A stretch of DNA of 64,000 bases from Paenibacillus albus (lineage in GTDB: Bacteria; Bacillota; Bacilli; Paenibacillales; Paenibacillaceae). A program made the position numbers and the translations under genes. Positions 15,498 through 23,663 of the stretch are shown here, one piece after another. The notes under the pieces are model-generated. The model saw only the letters and a program-made list of their open reading frames with translations, was not told where the DNA came from and did no database searches. Numbering within the stretch: position 1 is the first letter of the stretch; each line of letters starts with the position of its first letter. The stretch covers positions 3,982,501 to 4,046,500 of the forward strand of contig NZ_CP034437.1 of the NCBI RefSeq assembly GCF_003952225.1, given 5' to 3'.

Positions 15498-16622
15498 ATG
15501 GGCATTCGGGAAACGCAAGAAACGCAGACAGTTCAACATGTTCATGGCATTGAAGTTCAGGGTACTCGTAACAACGACGCGAAGCGAGACATTCAGGTTT
15601 CCGTTCAACAATTGTCCAAACGTTACCGCACGGGGGAAGGTGTCTCGTCAATCTCGCTCGATGTGCGTAAGGGGGAGCTTATCACGCTGCTCGGCCCGTC
15701 CGGCTGCGGCAAAACGACGGTGCTGCGCAGCATTGGTGGGTTTCTTGAACCGGACTCCGGAGACATTCTCATTGAAGGCGCGAGCGTGCTGAAGTCGCCG
15801 CCGGAGAAACGTCCAACTTCGATGGTGTTTCAAGGCTACAATCTATGGCCGCATATGACGGTGTTCGAGAACCTCGCATTCGGCCTTAAAATACGCAAGA
15901 TGAAGAAAGCCGATATTCTCCAGGCTGTGAGTGATGTCTTGGAGCTGGTTCGTTTGCCTGGCGCAGAGAACAAGTATCCAGGCCAGCTCTCCGGCGGTCA
16001 GCAGCAGCGCATTGCGCTGGCAAGATCGCTGCTCTTGAAGCCGGCGGTGCTTCTGCTCGACGAGCCGTTCTCGGCGCTCGACGCCAAGCTTCGGCATGAG
16101 ATGCGGGAGGAGCTTCGCGAGATTCAGGCGGAGACCGGCCTCACGATGGTGTTCGTGACCCATGACCAGGAGGAAGCGCTGTCGATTTCCGACCGCATCG
16201 TAGTCATGAATCACGGCAATATCGAGCAGATTGCTACACCTCAAGAGATTTACGACATGCCGAGCACGCTGTTCGTTGCGCAATTCATCGGCAAAATGAA
16301 CTTTTTGAAAGGGGTGATTTCGGAAGGCCAAGTGACCGTAGGGAAGTTGAAATTTCCAAATTCGAAATCGTTGTCCGGTGGGGTGCGGCTAGCAATTCGG
16401 CCAGAAGATGTCAGCTTGTCAAGTGAAGAGCAAGAAGGAATGCCCGGCGTCGTCAAACAGATTATGATTCTGGGCCATTATGCCGAAGTGACGATTCAAT
16501 TAGCTGAGCATGGCGTCATTCGGGCGTTTCAACCGCGAGATTCCGTCAAGGAGCTGCATTCAGGTGACCTGATTCACGTCAGCTTCAAGAAAGTGCTCAC
16601 ATACTCGGAAGACCAGGCTTAG
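15498..16622 (+). CDS. ABC importer ATP-binding protein (PotA/FbpC type, TOBE domain)
   Basis: A 374-residue ATPase. Walker A is GPSGCGKTT (residues 66-74), the Q-loop Gln is residue 112, the signature is LSGGQ (164-168) and Walker B is LLLDEP (185-190). The last third is a TOBE-type regulatory domain. An unusual 33-residue hydrophilic N-terminal extension (rich in Thr, Gln and Asn) precedes the first strand. AAGGAGG is 5 bases before the ATG. It energises the two permeases of the operon. Confidence 0.93.
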   Translation: MGIRETQETQTVQHVHGIEVQGTRNNDAKRDIQVSVQQLSKRYRTGEGVSSISLDVRKGELITLLGPSGCGKTTVLRSIGGFLEPDSGDILIEGASVLKSPPEKRPTSMVFQGYNLWPHMTVFENLAFGLKIRKMKKADILQAVSDVLELVRLPGAENKYPGQLSGGQQQRIALARSLLLKPAVLLLDEPFSALDAKLRHEMREELREIQAETGLTMVFVTHDQEEALSISDRIVVMNHGNIEQIATPQEIYDMPSTLFVAQFIGKMNFLKGVISEGQVTVGKLKFPNSKSLSGGVRLAIRPEDVSLSSEEQEGMPGVVKQIMILGHYAEVTIQLAEHGVIRAFQPRDSVKELHSGDLIHVSFKKVLTYSEDQA

Positions 16623-16698
16623 CGCAATCGTAGATCCGTTCGAAGTCATTGTAAACCGTATACGAAATCATTCCCAAATGCCAAGGAGGCAACCAAGT

Positions 16699-17901
16699 AT
16701 GCTACGCAAAAAAACCGCTCTATCCATCATGACCCTGACGACAGTTACAGCAGCACTGCTATCCGGATGTGGAACATCGAATAATGCGGACGACGCGAAC
16801 ACGGGTAAGGCGAATAACAGCACGGCGAACGCAGGCAGCAATACGACGCAAACGGACACGGCGGCTAAACCGGTCGAGTTCAACTTCTATTTCACCGGCT
16901 CGGAGAACGTTAAGAATCTGTGGGATACCATTATTCCGATGTTCGAGAAGGAGCATGCAGACGTAAAGGTCAACGAAGTTTACATCCCGTCCGGCACCGG
17001 CGCACAGCCGACATACGACCGTATTCTCGCGGCGAAGAAGGCAGGCAAAGGCTCTGGAGATATCGATCTTTACGAGGACGGCTTGAATAACGTGACTCAA
17101 GGCCAGAAGGACGATCTGTGGGAAACGCTTGATCCGGCCAAAATCGCTAACTTAGCCTCCATCGACGGCAAAACGTTGACTGACGTCTCGAACCTGGCTA
17201 TTCCGTATCGTTCATCCGCTGTCGTGCTCGCATACAACAGCGAGAAAGTAGCGACACCTCCGAAAACATTGGATGAGCTGTTTGCTTGGATTAAGCAGAA
17301 TCCGGAGAAATTCGCTTACAATGATCCATCTACTGGTGGCGCCGGCAGCTCCTTCGTGACAACGACGCTGTACAGCACTCTGCCGGAAGATGCGATCCAC
17401 AACACCGATCCGAGCATCGAGAAGCAGTGGGATACAGGCTTTAACACGCTGAAGGGTCTAGGCAAGTACGTATATGGCAAAGGCATCTATCCGAAGAAAA
17501 ACCAAGGCACGCTAGACCTGCTGATCAGCGGTGAGGTAGACATGATTCCGGCTTGGTCCGACATGGCGCTTGAGCAAATCGGCAACGGCCAGCTGCCGGC
17601 TACGACTAAGCTGACGCAAATCACACCTGGCTTCACTGGCGGACCGACGTACCTGATGGTACCGAAGCTGTCCGAGAAGAAAGACGCGGTTAATGAATTC
17701 CTGAACTTCGTGCTTTCACCAGAAGCGCAATCCGTGGTCGTGACCAAAATGCACGGTTTCCCAGGCATCCAGATGTCGAATATGCCGAAGGATATTCAAG
17801 ATTCCTTCAAAGGTGTAGCGGAAGGCTTCCGTACTTTCAACATCGGTGACCTCGGCAGTGACATCAACAAACGCTGGCAAAGCGATGTAGCCGCGCAATG
17901 A
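16699..17901 (+). CDS. ABC importer solute-binding lipoprotein
   Basis: A 400-residue family-1 solute-binding protein. The N-terminal signal ends in the lipobox LLSGC, and a low-complexity Asn/Thr linker follows, so the mature protein is tethered outside the cytoplasmic membrane. FNFYFTGSENV and later GEVDMIPAWSDM are typical binding-protein strands. The ATG at 16699 follows AAGGAGG; the upstream ATG at 16678 precedes it. Its stop overlaps the next start (ATGATGA), so it is coupled to the permease. The ligand is uncertain; the downstream enzymes suggest an organic phosphate ester. Confidence 0.93.
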   Translation: MLRKKTALSIMTLTTVTAALLSGCGTSNNADDANTGKANNSTANAGSNTTQTDTAAKPVEFNFYFTGSENVKNLWDTIIPMFEKEHADVKVNEVYIPSGTGAQPTYDRILAAKKAGKGSGDIDLYEDGLNNVTQGQKDDLWETLDPAKIANLASIDGKTLTDVSNLAIPYRSSAVVLAYNSEKVATPPKTLDELFAWIKQNPEKFAYNDPSTGGAGSSFVTTTLYSTLPEDAIHNTDPSIEKQWDTGFNTLKGLGKYVYGKGIYPKKNQGTLDLLISGEVDMIPAWSDMALEQIGNGQLPATTKLTQITPGFTGGPTYLMVPKLSEKKDAVNEFLNFVLSPEAQSVVVTKMHGFPGIQMSNMPKDIQDSFKGVAEGFRTFNIGDLGSDINKRWQSDVAAQ

Positions 17902-18743
17902 TGACGAAACAAGTGAAAATGGGGATACTGGGATTGCTTCTGGTCATCCCCTCTTTTTTATTGCTGTTCGTCACAGTGGTCATTCCGATCGCGGTCTCAT
18001 TCAAAGAGAGCCTCTCCAACAAGGAAGGCGGCTATGATCTATCCAATTACAAGTACCTCTTCACGGATAAGCTGATGCGCTCCAACATTGTTTTCTCGCT
18101 GGAAGTGACGATCATTTCAGTTGTGATTGTACTAATCGTTAGTTATGTGCTGGCAGCTTACATGCGTTTCAATAAAGGCAAATTAGTGGCGTGGATTCGG
18201 AATATGTACATGATCCCAATCTTCATCCCTTCGGTAATCGCAACCTACGGCTTGATTCAGCTGCTTGGCAACCATGGCTGGGTATCCCGCTGGGTGCTGC
18301 TGCTGGGTGGAGGAGGGATTCCTCGTATTATCTTTGATATGAAAGGCATCATTATTGCGAATTTGTGGTTCAACATTCCGTTCACGACCATGCTGCTCGG
18401 TTCCGCTTTGGCCGGTGTTCCGGATTCGGTCATGGAGAGCGCGAAGGACGTAGGCGCGGGGAGACTTCGCCTGTTCACCAAGTTCATACTCCCGCTCACT
18501 TACAAAACGCTGCTCGTTGCAGTCACCTTCGTCTTCATGGGCGTCATCGGCTCGTTCACCGCGCCGTTTCTACTCGGCCCGAATGCACCGCAGATGCTAG
18601 GCGTGTCAATGGAACAGATCTTCGGTGTGTTTCAGGAGAAAGAGCAGGCGGCAGCGCTGGCGTTCTTCACGTTCTTGCTCTGTTCGTTCATGGGGTATTT
18701 CTACATCCGGAGCATGATTAAGGAAGAAGGTGCGCGTTCTTGA
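17898..18743 (+). CDS. ABC importer permease (PotB/FbpB type)
   Basis: A 281-residue permease with six spans and the EAA loop MESAKDVGAGRLRLFTKFIL. It is the partner of the permease at 14640. The start overlaps the stop of the binding-protein gene, and the next gene's ATG overlaps its TGA. Such splitting of the two permeases around the ATPase and binding-protein genes is unusual within a single operon but does not change the complex that forms: two permeases and an ATPase dimer, fed by the lipoprotein. Confidence 0.9.
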   Translation: MMTKQVKMGILGLLLVIPSFLLLFVTVVIPIAVSFKESLSNKEGGYDLSNYKYLFTDKLMRSNIVFSLEVTIISVVIVLIVSYVLAAYMRFNKGKLVAWIRNMYMIPIFIPSVIATYGLIQLLGNHGWVSRWVLLLGGGGIPRIIFDMKGIIIANLWFNIPFTTMLLGSALAGVPDSVMESAKDVGAGRLRLFTKFILPLTYKTLLVAVTFVFMGVIGSFTAPFLLGPNAPQMLGVSMEQIFGVFQEKEQAAALAFFTFLLCSFMGYFYIRSMIKEEGARS

Positions 18744-19207
18744 TGAAACGTCTTGTTCTGGAAGCGGAGGGACAGGTCAGTCCGGTCTGCTCTAGGACGC
18801 ATATCGCTTACAGCTTTCACTTGGATCGACAAGGCGGCAAGTTCTTAATCGATTTCGCTTATGAACCGAAGAACCTCGATGATCGCGAGCAAGCGCATTC
18901 GATGATCGTTGACGGCATTGATAAGTACACGGAATCGGCGCAGCGTGATCGTATGTTGGAGAGATGGGAGTCATTTCTTCCGCTTAAAAATTTAATCACC
19001 GTCTCGGTCGACGACCCGAAACGGCATCGGGGAGCCGGGCATCGTCACGATCCCGAGCAGCAGCTGTTCATCAGTGGACAGGACGCATCTCCGGGCTTCG
19101 TCAATGGCGAGCTGAACGAGGGGCTGTGGCGGATTACGCTGAGTCTGCATGCAATCGTGACGGAAAGCTGCCGTTATCGCTTGCGAATTTATCATGAGGA
19201 GGCTTAA
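18743..19207 (+). CDS. Unrecognised 154-residue protein of the LacI operon
   Basis: A soluble protein of 154 residues with no signal peptide. It opens MKRLVLEAEGQVSPVCSR and has alternating strands (FLIDFAYEPKNLDDR, LWRITLSLHAIVTESC), suggesting a beta-sandwich. I do not recognise the family. The ATG overlaps the upstream TGA by one base, and its end overlaps the PHP gene's ribosome site, so it is made in step with both. Its fixed place between the importer and the PHP hydrolase argues for a role with the hydrolase, for example as a small subunit or ligand-binding partner. Confidence 0.65.
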   Translation: MKRLVLEAEGQVSPVCSRTHIAYSFHLDRQGGKFLIDFAYEPKNLDDREQAHSMIVDGIDKYTESAQRDRMLERWESFLPLKNLITVSVDDPKRHRGAGHRHDPEQQLFISGQDASPGFVNGELNEGLWRITLSLHAIVTESCRYRLRIYHEEA

Positions 19208-19211
19208 CATC

Positions 19212-20207
19212 ATGCGCTGGATGGCATGCGAGCTGCATACGCATACGGATCACAGTGACGGCAGGCAATCCCTGCTCGAGCTTGCGCAAGGGGCGCGAGC
19301 ACTCGGCTTCGACTGCGTTGCATTGACCGACCATAATACGATGACGGGCTTGAAAGATAAGCAGGCTGTTGAGCAAGAGACTGGCATGACCATTATTTCG
19401 GGGATGGAATGGACGACGTTCTACGGACATATGGTCACTATTGGATTGAGTGAATTCGTGGATTGGCGCCCTGCGGGTCCGGGTGACATTGATCAAGGCA
19501 TCAAACAAGTTCACGCACACGGCGGGATTGCTGGCATGGCGCATCCTTATCGCATCGGTAGTCCAATGTGCACCGGCTGTTTCTGGGAGTTCGACATCCA
19601 GGATTGGAGTCAGCTGGATTATATCGAAGTATGGTCAGGGACCTTTCCTTCGATCAAGACAGACAATACCCGCGCATTCCGACTCTGGACAGAACGCTTG
19701 AACGACGGCTTCCATATCGCAGCTACGTCGGGACGGGACTGGCATGTACAGGAACAGACCGATGCCCCCATTGCGGCTACGTATTTGCTGCTCGATGAGA
19801 CAGAAGGCAGCGTGACCGAACAAGCCGTGCGCGCGCTTGCCGCAGGCAGGGCATCGGTGACGATGGGGCCTTTCGTGACGATGGAACTGCATACAGAATT
19901 GGCTGTATACGGTATCGGCGATTGTGTACCCATGAAGGAGCGACTTGAGAGTTACGAAGCGGTCTTGGAGATTGATTTTCAGGCTAGAGAAGGCATGTGG
20001 ACGTTTCCCGAAGCAGGCTATTTGATTATAATCGTAAGCAACCTTGGCATTATTGGAGAACAACAAGCGGATTCGAATCAGAAGGAGTATCGCTTCGAGA
20101 TCCCCGGCGATGGTTTGAAGTGGGTTCGGGCGGAGCTTAAAGGAACGGTACGCGGGCTGTACACGACGATTGCTTTTACCAATGCGATCTATGCAGAATT
20201 TGAATAA
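19212..20207 (+). CDS. PHP-domain metallohydrolase (CehA/McbA-like)
   Basis: A 331-residue enzyme with the PHP signature at the very start: HTHTDHSDG (residues 9-17), then ALTDHNTMTG, then AHPYRIG and ATSGRDWH, which provide a multi-metal site. PHP proteins hydrolyse phosphoesters or related bonds. CehA-like members are often found with ABC importers. The ATG at 19212 has GAGGAGG 8 bases upstream, which sits inside the previous gene's end. It probably acts in the cytosol on the imported compound or an intermediate. The exact bond cut is unknown. Confidence 0.85.
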   Translation: MRWMACELHTHTDHSDGRQSLLELAQGARALGFDCVALTDHNTMTGLKDKQAVEQETGMTIISGMEWTTFYGHMVTIGLSEFVDWRPAGPGDIDQGIKQVHAHGGIAGMAHPYRIGSPMCTGCFWEFDIQDWSQLDYIEVWSGTFPSIKTDNTRAFRLWTERLNDGFHIAATSGRDWHVQEQTDAPIAATYLLLDETEGSVTEQAVRALAAGRASVTMGPFVTMELHTELAVYGIGDCVPMKERLESYEAVLEIDFQAREGMWTFPEAGYLIIIVSNLGIIGEQQADSNQKEYRFEIPGDGLKWVRAELKGTVRGLYTTIAFTNAIYAEFE

Positions 20208-20227
20208 GCTAGAGGAGCGTGAAGAGA

Positions 20228-20959
20228 ATGACGCGACGTTTCCCGCTGATTACGGCTCATGCTGGCAGCATGAACTTCCCGGCGCATACCCTTCGTTCTA
20301 TAGAAATCGGAATCGAGCTTGGCGCTGACGTAATAGAAGAAGATATTCGGGTGACCAAGGACGGCGTTGCCGTGCTGGCCCATGATAATGAATGGTTGAC
20401 CGGTGAACGGTTGAATGGGAATATAGCGGAGATGACGTATGCCGAACTGAAGTCAACAGGTCTCCTTAGGTTGGAAGACATTTTGCCAATCGTGCTCGCT
20501 TCAGGTAAAATCATCAATCTGGATTTGAAGGTCGATGCGGCCATCGAGCCTGCTGCGGCGTTGATTCGCAAATTCGACCTGTCTCAGCAAGCCTTCTTCT
20601 CAGGCTGCGAATTGGAAAGAGCTGTGTTGGCGGAGAAGCGTCACCCGGACATTCGCAGGCTGCTTAACACGGACGTCGAGCTGTTCAAGACGTTACCCTA
20701 CCGTGAGGCGATGGTTCAAACCTGTGCGGATGCGCAAGCAGCCTCCTGCTTCGGAGTAAATATCTTTCACGGCCTATTGAATCAGGAATTTATAGAGTTT
20801 GCCGCAGCACTGGAATTGCCCGTATATGCCTGGACGGTCGAAGATGAAGGAATGATGCACCAGTATGCGGAGTGGGGTGTTCACTCAATTACCACCCGTA
20901 ATGTCGAGGCGTTGGTACGCGTGAAACAGGCGTTTCAGCTTCAACAGCCGACTGTTTAG
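20228..20959 (+). CDS. GDPD-fold phosphodiesterase, divergent active site
   Basis: A 243-residue protein of the glycerophosphodiester phosphodiesterase fold. It keeps His11 (HAG in place of HRG), the ExD pair (Glu37/Asp39 in VIEEDIRVTKDG) and His52-Asp53 (LAHD). The usual PENT box is PAHT (residues 18-21), so an expected metal-binding Glu is missing. The ATG at 20228 has GAGGAG 10 bases upstream; GTG at 20219 is too close to it. It closes the LacI operon before a terminator at 20995. It may hydrolyse a phosphodiester, or be a divergent relative with altered chemistry. Confidence 0.8.
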   Translation: MTRRFPLITAHAGSMNFPAHTLRSIEIGIELGADVIEEDIRVTKDGVAVLAHDNEWLTGERLNGNIAEMTYAELKSTGLLRLEDILPIVLASGKIINLDLKVDAAIEPAAALIRKFDLSQQAFFSGCELERAVLAEKRHPDIRRLLNTDVELFKTLPYREAMVQTCADAQAASCFGVNIFHGLLNQEFIEFAAALELPVYAWTVEDEGMMHQYAEWGVHSITTRNVEALVRVKQAFQLQQPTV

Positions 20960-20994
20960 TTATTACGAATATTGCACCAACTCGACGTGCTGAG

Positions 20995-21019
20995 CCTACC
21001 TGCAAAGGTAGGTTTTTTT
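20995..21019 (+). terminator. Terminator of the LacI/ABC/phosphoesterase operon
   Basis: CCTACC/GGTAGG stem with a TGCAAA loop and seven T. Confidence 0.9.
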
Positions 21020-21121
21020 CTGCGAAATATAAAGATGAGATATTTACAATAGAGCATACATAGATTACGCTTACATTTACCTGATAGTGGAAACAAAATG
21101 ATAGATAAGAGGTGCTGCTTC

Positions 21122-21668
21122 TTGCTCGACTATGATGATTCCATCCTTCCTCGTTTAAGGTATCAGTACTGCCCTATGTGTAAAGAAGCTGATTGTTAAT
21201 GTCATTAACGATGACAATATTGATCGCAGATGCTGTTCAGCTTGCGGTTGGGTACACTATCCAACCAACGCGGTGGGAGTGGTGGTTCTTATCACAACGA
21301 ACGATGGAATAGTTGCAATTCTTCCACATCATGCTCCCGATCAGTTCCCTGCAGCGTTGCCAGGCGGACATGCTGAGTATGGTGAAGCACCAGAAGATGC
21401 GGCTATTCGAGAATCGTTTGAAGAAACGGGACTGCATATTGAAATAACCAGCTGCCTGGGTTGGGAATTTATACCTCACATAGCTTATCCTGGGCCAATG
21501 ATTCATTTCTATTTTGAGGCAAAAGCGGTATCAGGCGAGATCGTTCATAGTGAGGAAGGAAGAGTACACGTGTACCCGATTGAAGACTTTCCTCCAATTG
21601 CACCGGAGCGTCAAGGTAGCAGAAAAACGCTGGAGCTCTATATGGAGAGGCTCAACTCGGGCTCCTGA
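21122..21668 (+). pseudogene. Nudix hydrolase with N-terminal zinc ribbon, frameshifted
   Basis: Two frames together spell one Nudix protein with a zinc ribbon: a TTG start at 21122 (AAGAGGTG 7 bases upstream) gives YQYCPMCK, then the reading jumps frame to INDDNIDRRCCSACGWVHYP and the Nudix box GGHAEYGEAPEDAA...RESFEETGL. Removing one A from the AAA at 21182-21184 restores a continuous CPMCKKLIVN join. As it stands, translation stops at 21197-21199. Downstream of that, GTG at 21273 has no ribosome site. Nudix enzymes of this layout hydrolyse nucleoside diphosphate linkages. The break may be real or a sequencing error. Confidence 0.75.
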
Positions 21669-21706
21669 CAAGCAAATTTATGATCGTAAATCATGGAGGG
21701 ACAGAG

Positions 21707-22441
21707 ATGGCTGATCAAATATTTGAAGAGCCGAGGCTTGCAGATGTTTATGATTTGTTCGATTCGCCTGTACGTCCGGATCTAGACCCTTATATTGCGA
21801 TGGCAAAAGAATTCGGAGCACAGTCTGTGATTGATATTGGCTGTGGAACCGGCAATCTTGCCAGCAGGCTTGCAGCCCTTGGTAAGGATGTCATCGGAAT
21901 CGATCCTGCGCTTGCTTCTCTAAACGTTGCAAACCGAAAGCCTTATGCGAAACGGGTAAAGTGGGTTCATGGAACGACAGCGATGCTGTCTGGATTAAAT
22001 GCGGATCTGATCACAATGACCGGGAATGTCGCCCAAGTATTCGTCTCGGACGAGGAGTGGATTTCCAATCTTCACGCATGCCGAGCAGCTTTACAACCAA
22101 GTGGAAGACTTGTCTTCGAGGTTCGTGATCCTGCAATGGAAGCTTGGAAGAACTGGAACCGCGAGCAGACCTATCAGATGATTGATGCACCTCATATTGG
22201 AAGAGTAGAATCTTGGACTGATCTTATCGATGTGCAGCTGCCGCTAGTTACGTTCAGGCACACGTTCGTTTTTCATAAAGACGGGGCTATTCTGACTTCG
22301 GATTCTACGCTGAGGTTCCGGAGTAAGTCCGAGATTGTTGATTCTTTAGCTACAGCAGGCTTAATTGTTGAGGAAATACGAGATGCACCGGATCGCCCAG
22401 GATTGGAATTCGTTTTTATTGCTCGCTCTGCTCAAACATGA
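21707..22441 (+). CDS. Class I SAM-dependent methyltransferase
   Basis: A 244-residue Rossmann-fold methyltransferase. Motif I VIDIGCGTGNL (about residues 41-51) binds S-adenosylmethionine, followed by VIGIDPALASL and the acidic loop LITMTGNVAQ. GGAGGGA lies 8 bases before the ATG at 21707; the in-frame ATG at 21680 is not supported. The substrate is unknown; the protein is small-molecule-methyltransferase-like. It directly follows the Nudix gene with 38 bases between them and may be cotranscribed. Confidence 0.88.
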   Translation: MADQIFEEPRLADVYDLFDSPVRPDLDPYIAMAKEFGAQSVIDIGCGTGNLASRLAALGKDVIGIDPALASLNVANRKPYAKRVKWVHGTTAMLSGLNADLITMTGNVAQVFVSDEEWISNLHACRAALQPSGRLVFEVRDPAMEAWKNWNREQTYQMIDAPHIGRVESWTDLIDVQLPLVTFRHTFVFHKDGAILTSDSTLRFRSKSEIVDSLATAGLIVEEIRDAPDRPGLEFVFIARSAQT

Positions 22442-22524
22442 ACACATGATCTAAATCAATTAACAGGATTATGCATTTCCTTCGCGAATAGTCAAAGCAT
22501 GGAGAAAATACGGAGGTGAGCAAG

Positions 22525-23451
22525 TTGAGCACAGGAATAAACGGCGGAGTGTGGCCTACTATGGTCACTCCCTTCACGAGCGATAACAAGATTGACTATG
22601 CCGGGCTTGAGAAAATGATTGAATGGTACGTGGCTCGAGGCGTGCATGGGTTATTTGCGGTGTGCCAATCCAGCGAGATGTTTTACCTGAGTTTGGAAGA
22701 GCGAGTTGAGTTGGCGACGTTCGTCAAACGCACAGCTGGAGGACGCGTGCCTGTCATAGCTTCCGGTCATATCTCTGAAGCGTTCGAGGATCAGGTCGAG
22801 GAATTAAACAAGATAGCCGAAACCGGAATTGATGGTTTGGTATTGATCACCAATCGCCTCGCATCGCAAGAAGAATCCGACGAGGTATGGATAGAACGAA
22901 TGGAGCGGCTTCTGCAGCATATCCCCGAGGAGGTAACGCTTGGATTGTACGAATGCCCGCACCCTTATAAAAGGTTATTATCTCCCGCAATAATTAAGTG
23001 GTGTGCGAATCGCGGCAGATTCCGTTTTCTGAAGGATACATGCTGCGACGTCGAAGAAATTCGGCTTAAGCTGGAAGCTGCATCGGGTAGCGATCTGCAG
23101 ATCTATAACGCGAATGCGGCGACATTGCTAGAGTCGTTGAAGCTAGGCGTGGCAGGTTACAGCGGTGTCATGGCAAATTTCCACCCTCAATTGTACGTTT
23201 GGTTAGTGGAGAATTGGAAGGAATCCGGCGAAGAAGCGGCAGGTCTTGCCGATTTGCTAAGCGTAGCCTCTCTGATCGAGAGACAGCTCTATCCCTTGAA
23301 TGCCAAGTATCATCTGAAGCTGGAAGGTGTTCTGACGCATATAGCCAGCCGAGCTTCGAACGGGCAGACGCTGACGGCAACCAATCGGTTGGAAGTCGAG
23401 CAGCTGCGCCGCTTGTGCAGCGAATACACGGATCGTATTCTCACCAAGTAA
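22525..23451 (+). CDS. DapA-like (dihydrodipicolinate synthase/N-acetylneuraminate lyase) family aldolase
   Basis: A 308-residue class I aldolase of TIM-barrel fold. The Schiff-base lysine is Lys170 in FLKDTCCD and the catalytic Tyr is Tyr142 in LYECPHPY. It starts at TTG 7 bases after GGAGGTG (22511-22517); the GTG at 22516 is inside the ribosome site. Members condense pyruvate with an aldehyde or cleave keto-acids. It is not next to other lysine-synthesis genes, so a catabolic sugar-acid or sialic-acid-like role is more likely than DapA itself; the distinction cannot be made here. Confidence 0.85.
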   Translation: MSTGINGGVWPTMVTPFTSDNKIDYAGLEKMIEWYVARGVHGLFAVCQSSEMFYLSLEERVELATFVKRTAGGRVPVIASGHISEAFEDQVEELNKIAETGIDGLVLITNRLASQEESDEVWIERMERLLQHIPEEVTLGLYECPHPYKRLLSPAIIKWCANRGRFRFLKDTCCDVEEIRLKLEAASGSDLQIYNANAATLLESLKLGVAGYSGVMANFHPQLYVWLVENWKESGEEAAGLADLLSVASLIERQLYPLNAKYHLKLEGVLTHIASRASNGQTLTATNRLEVEQLRRLCSEYTDRILTK

Positions 23452-23663
23452 CAATAAACAGCAAGCTGTCGACATAAGATGGTTTATATTCCAGAAAGAG
23501 GTGAAGTGGATGTCAATCCGAATCGTCCGAGGTATCTAGTTATCGGGCTGGGCAAAACGCGTGCCAGCCATCAAGGGGGACGTCTGTCCTTTTTGATCAA
23601 CTAACTAGAACCTTGAACGGTATGGATTGGCATCTAACCATTTCTTTTTGGAGGCAAACCTTG

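Noticed and set aside
14853-15611. A 252-codon open frame on the minus strand inside the permease/ATPase genes
   Set aside because: It is antisense to two well-supported ABC genes, has no ribosome site, and its composition (Arg- and Gln-rich) is what the complement of membrane-protein codons gives.
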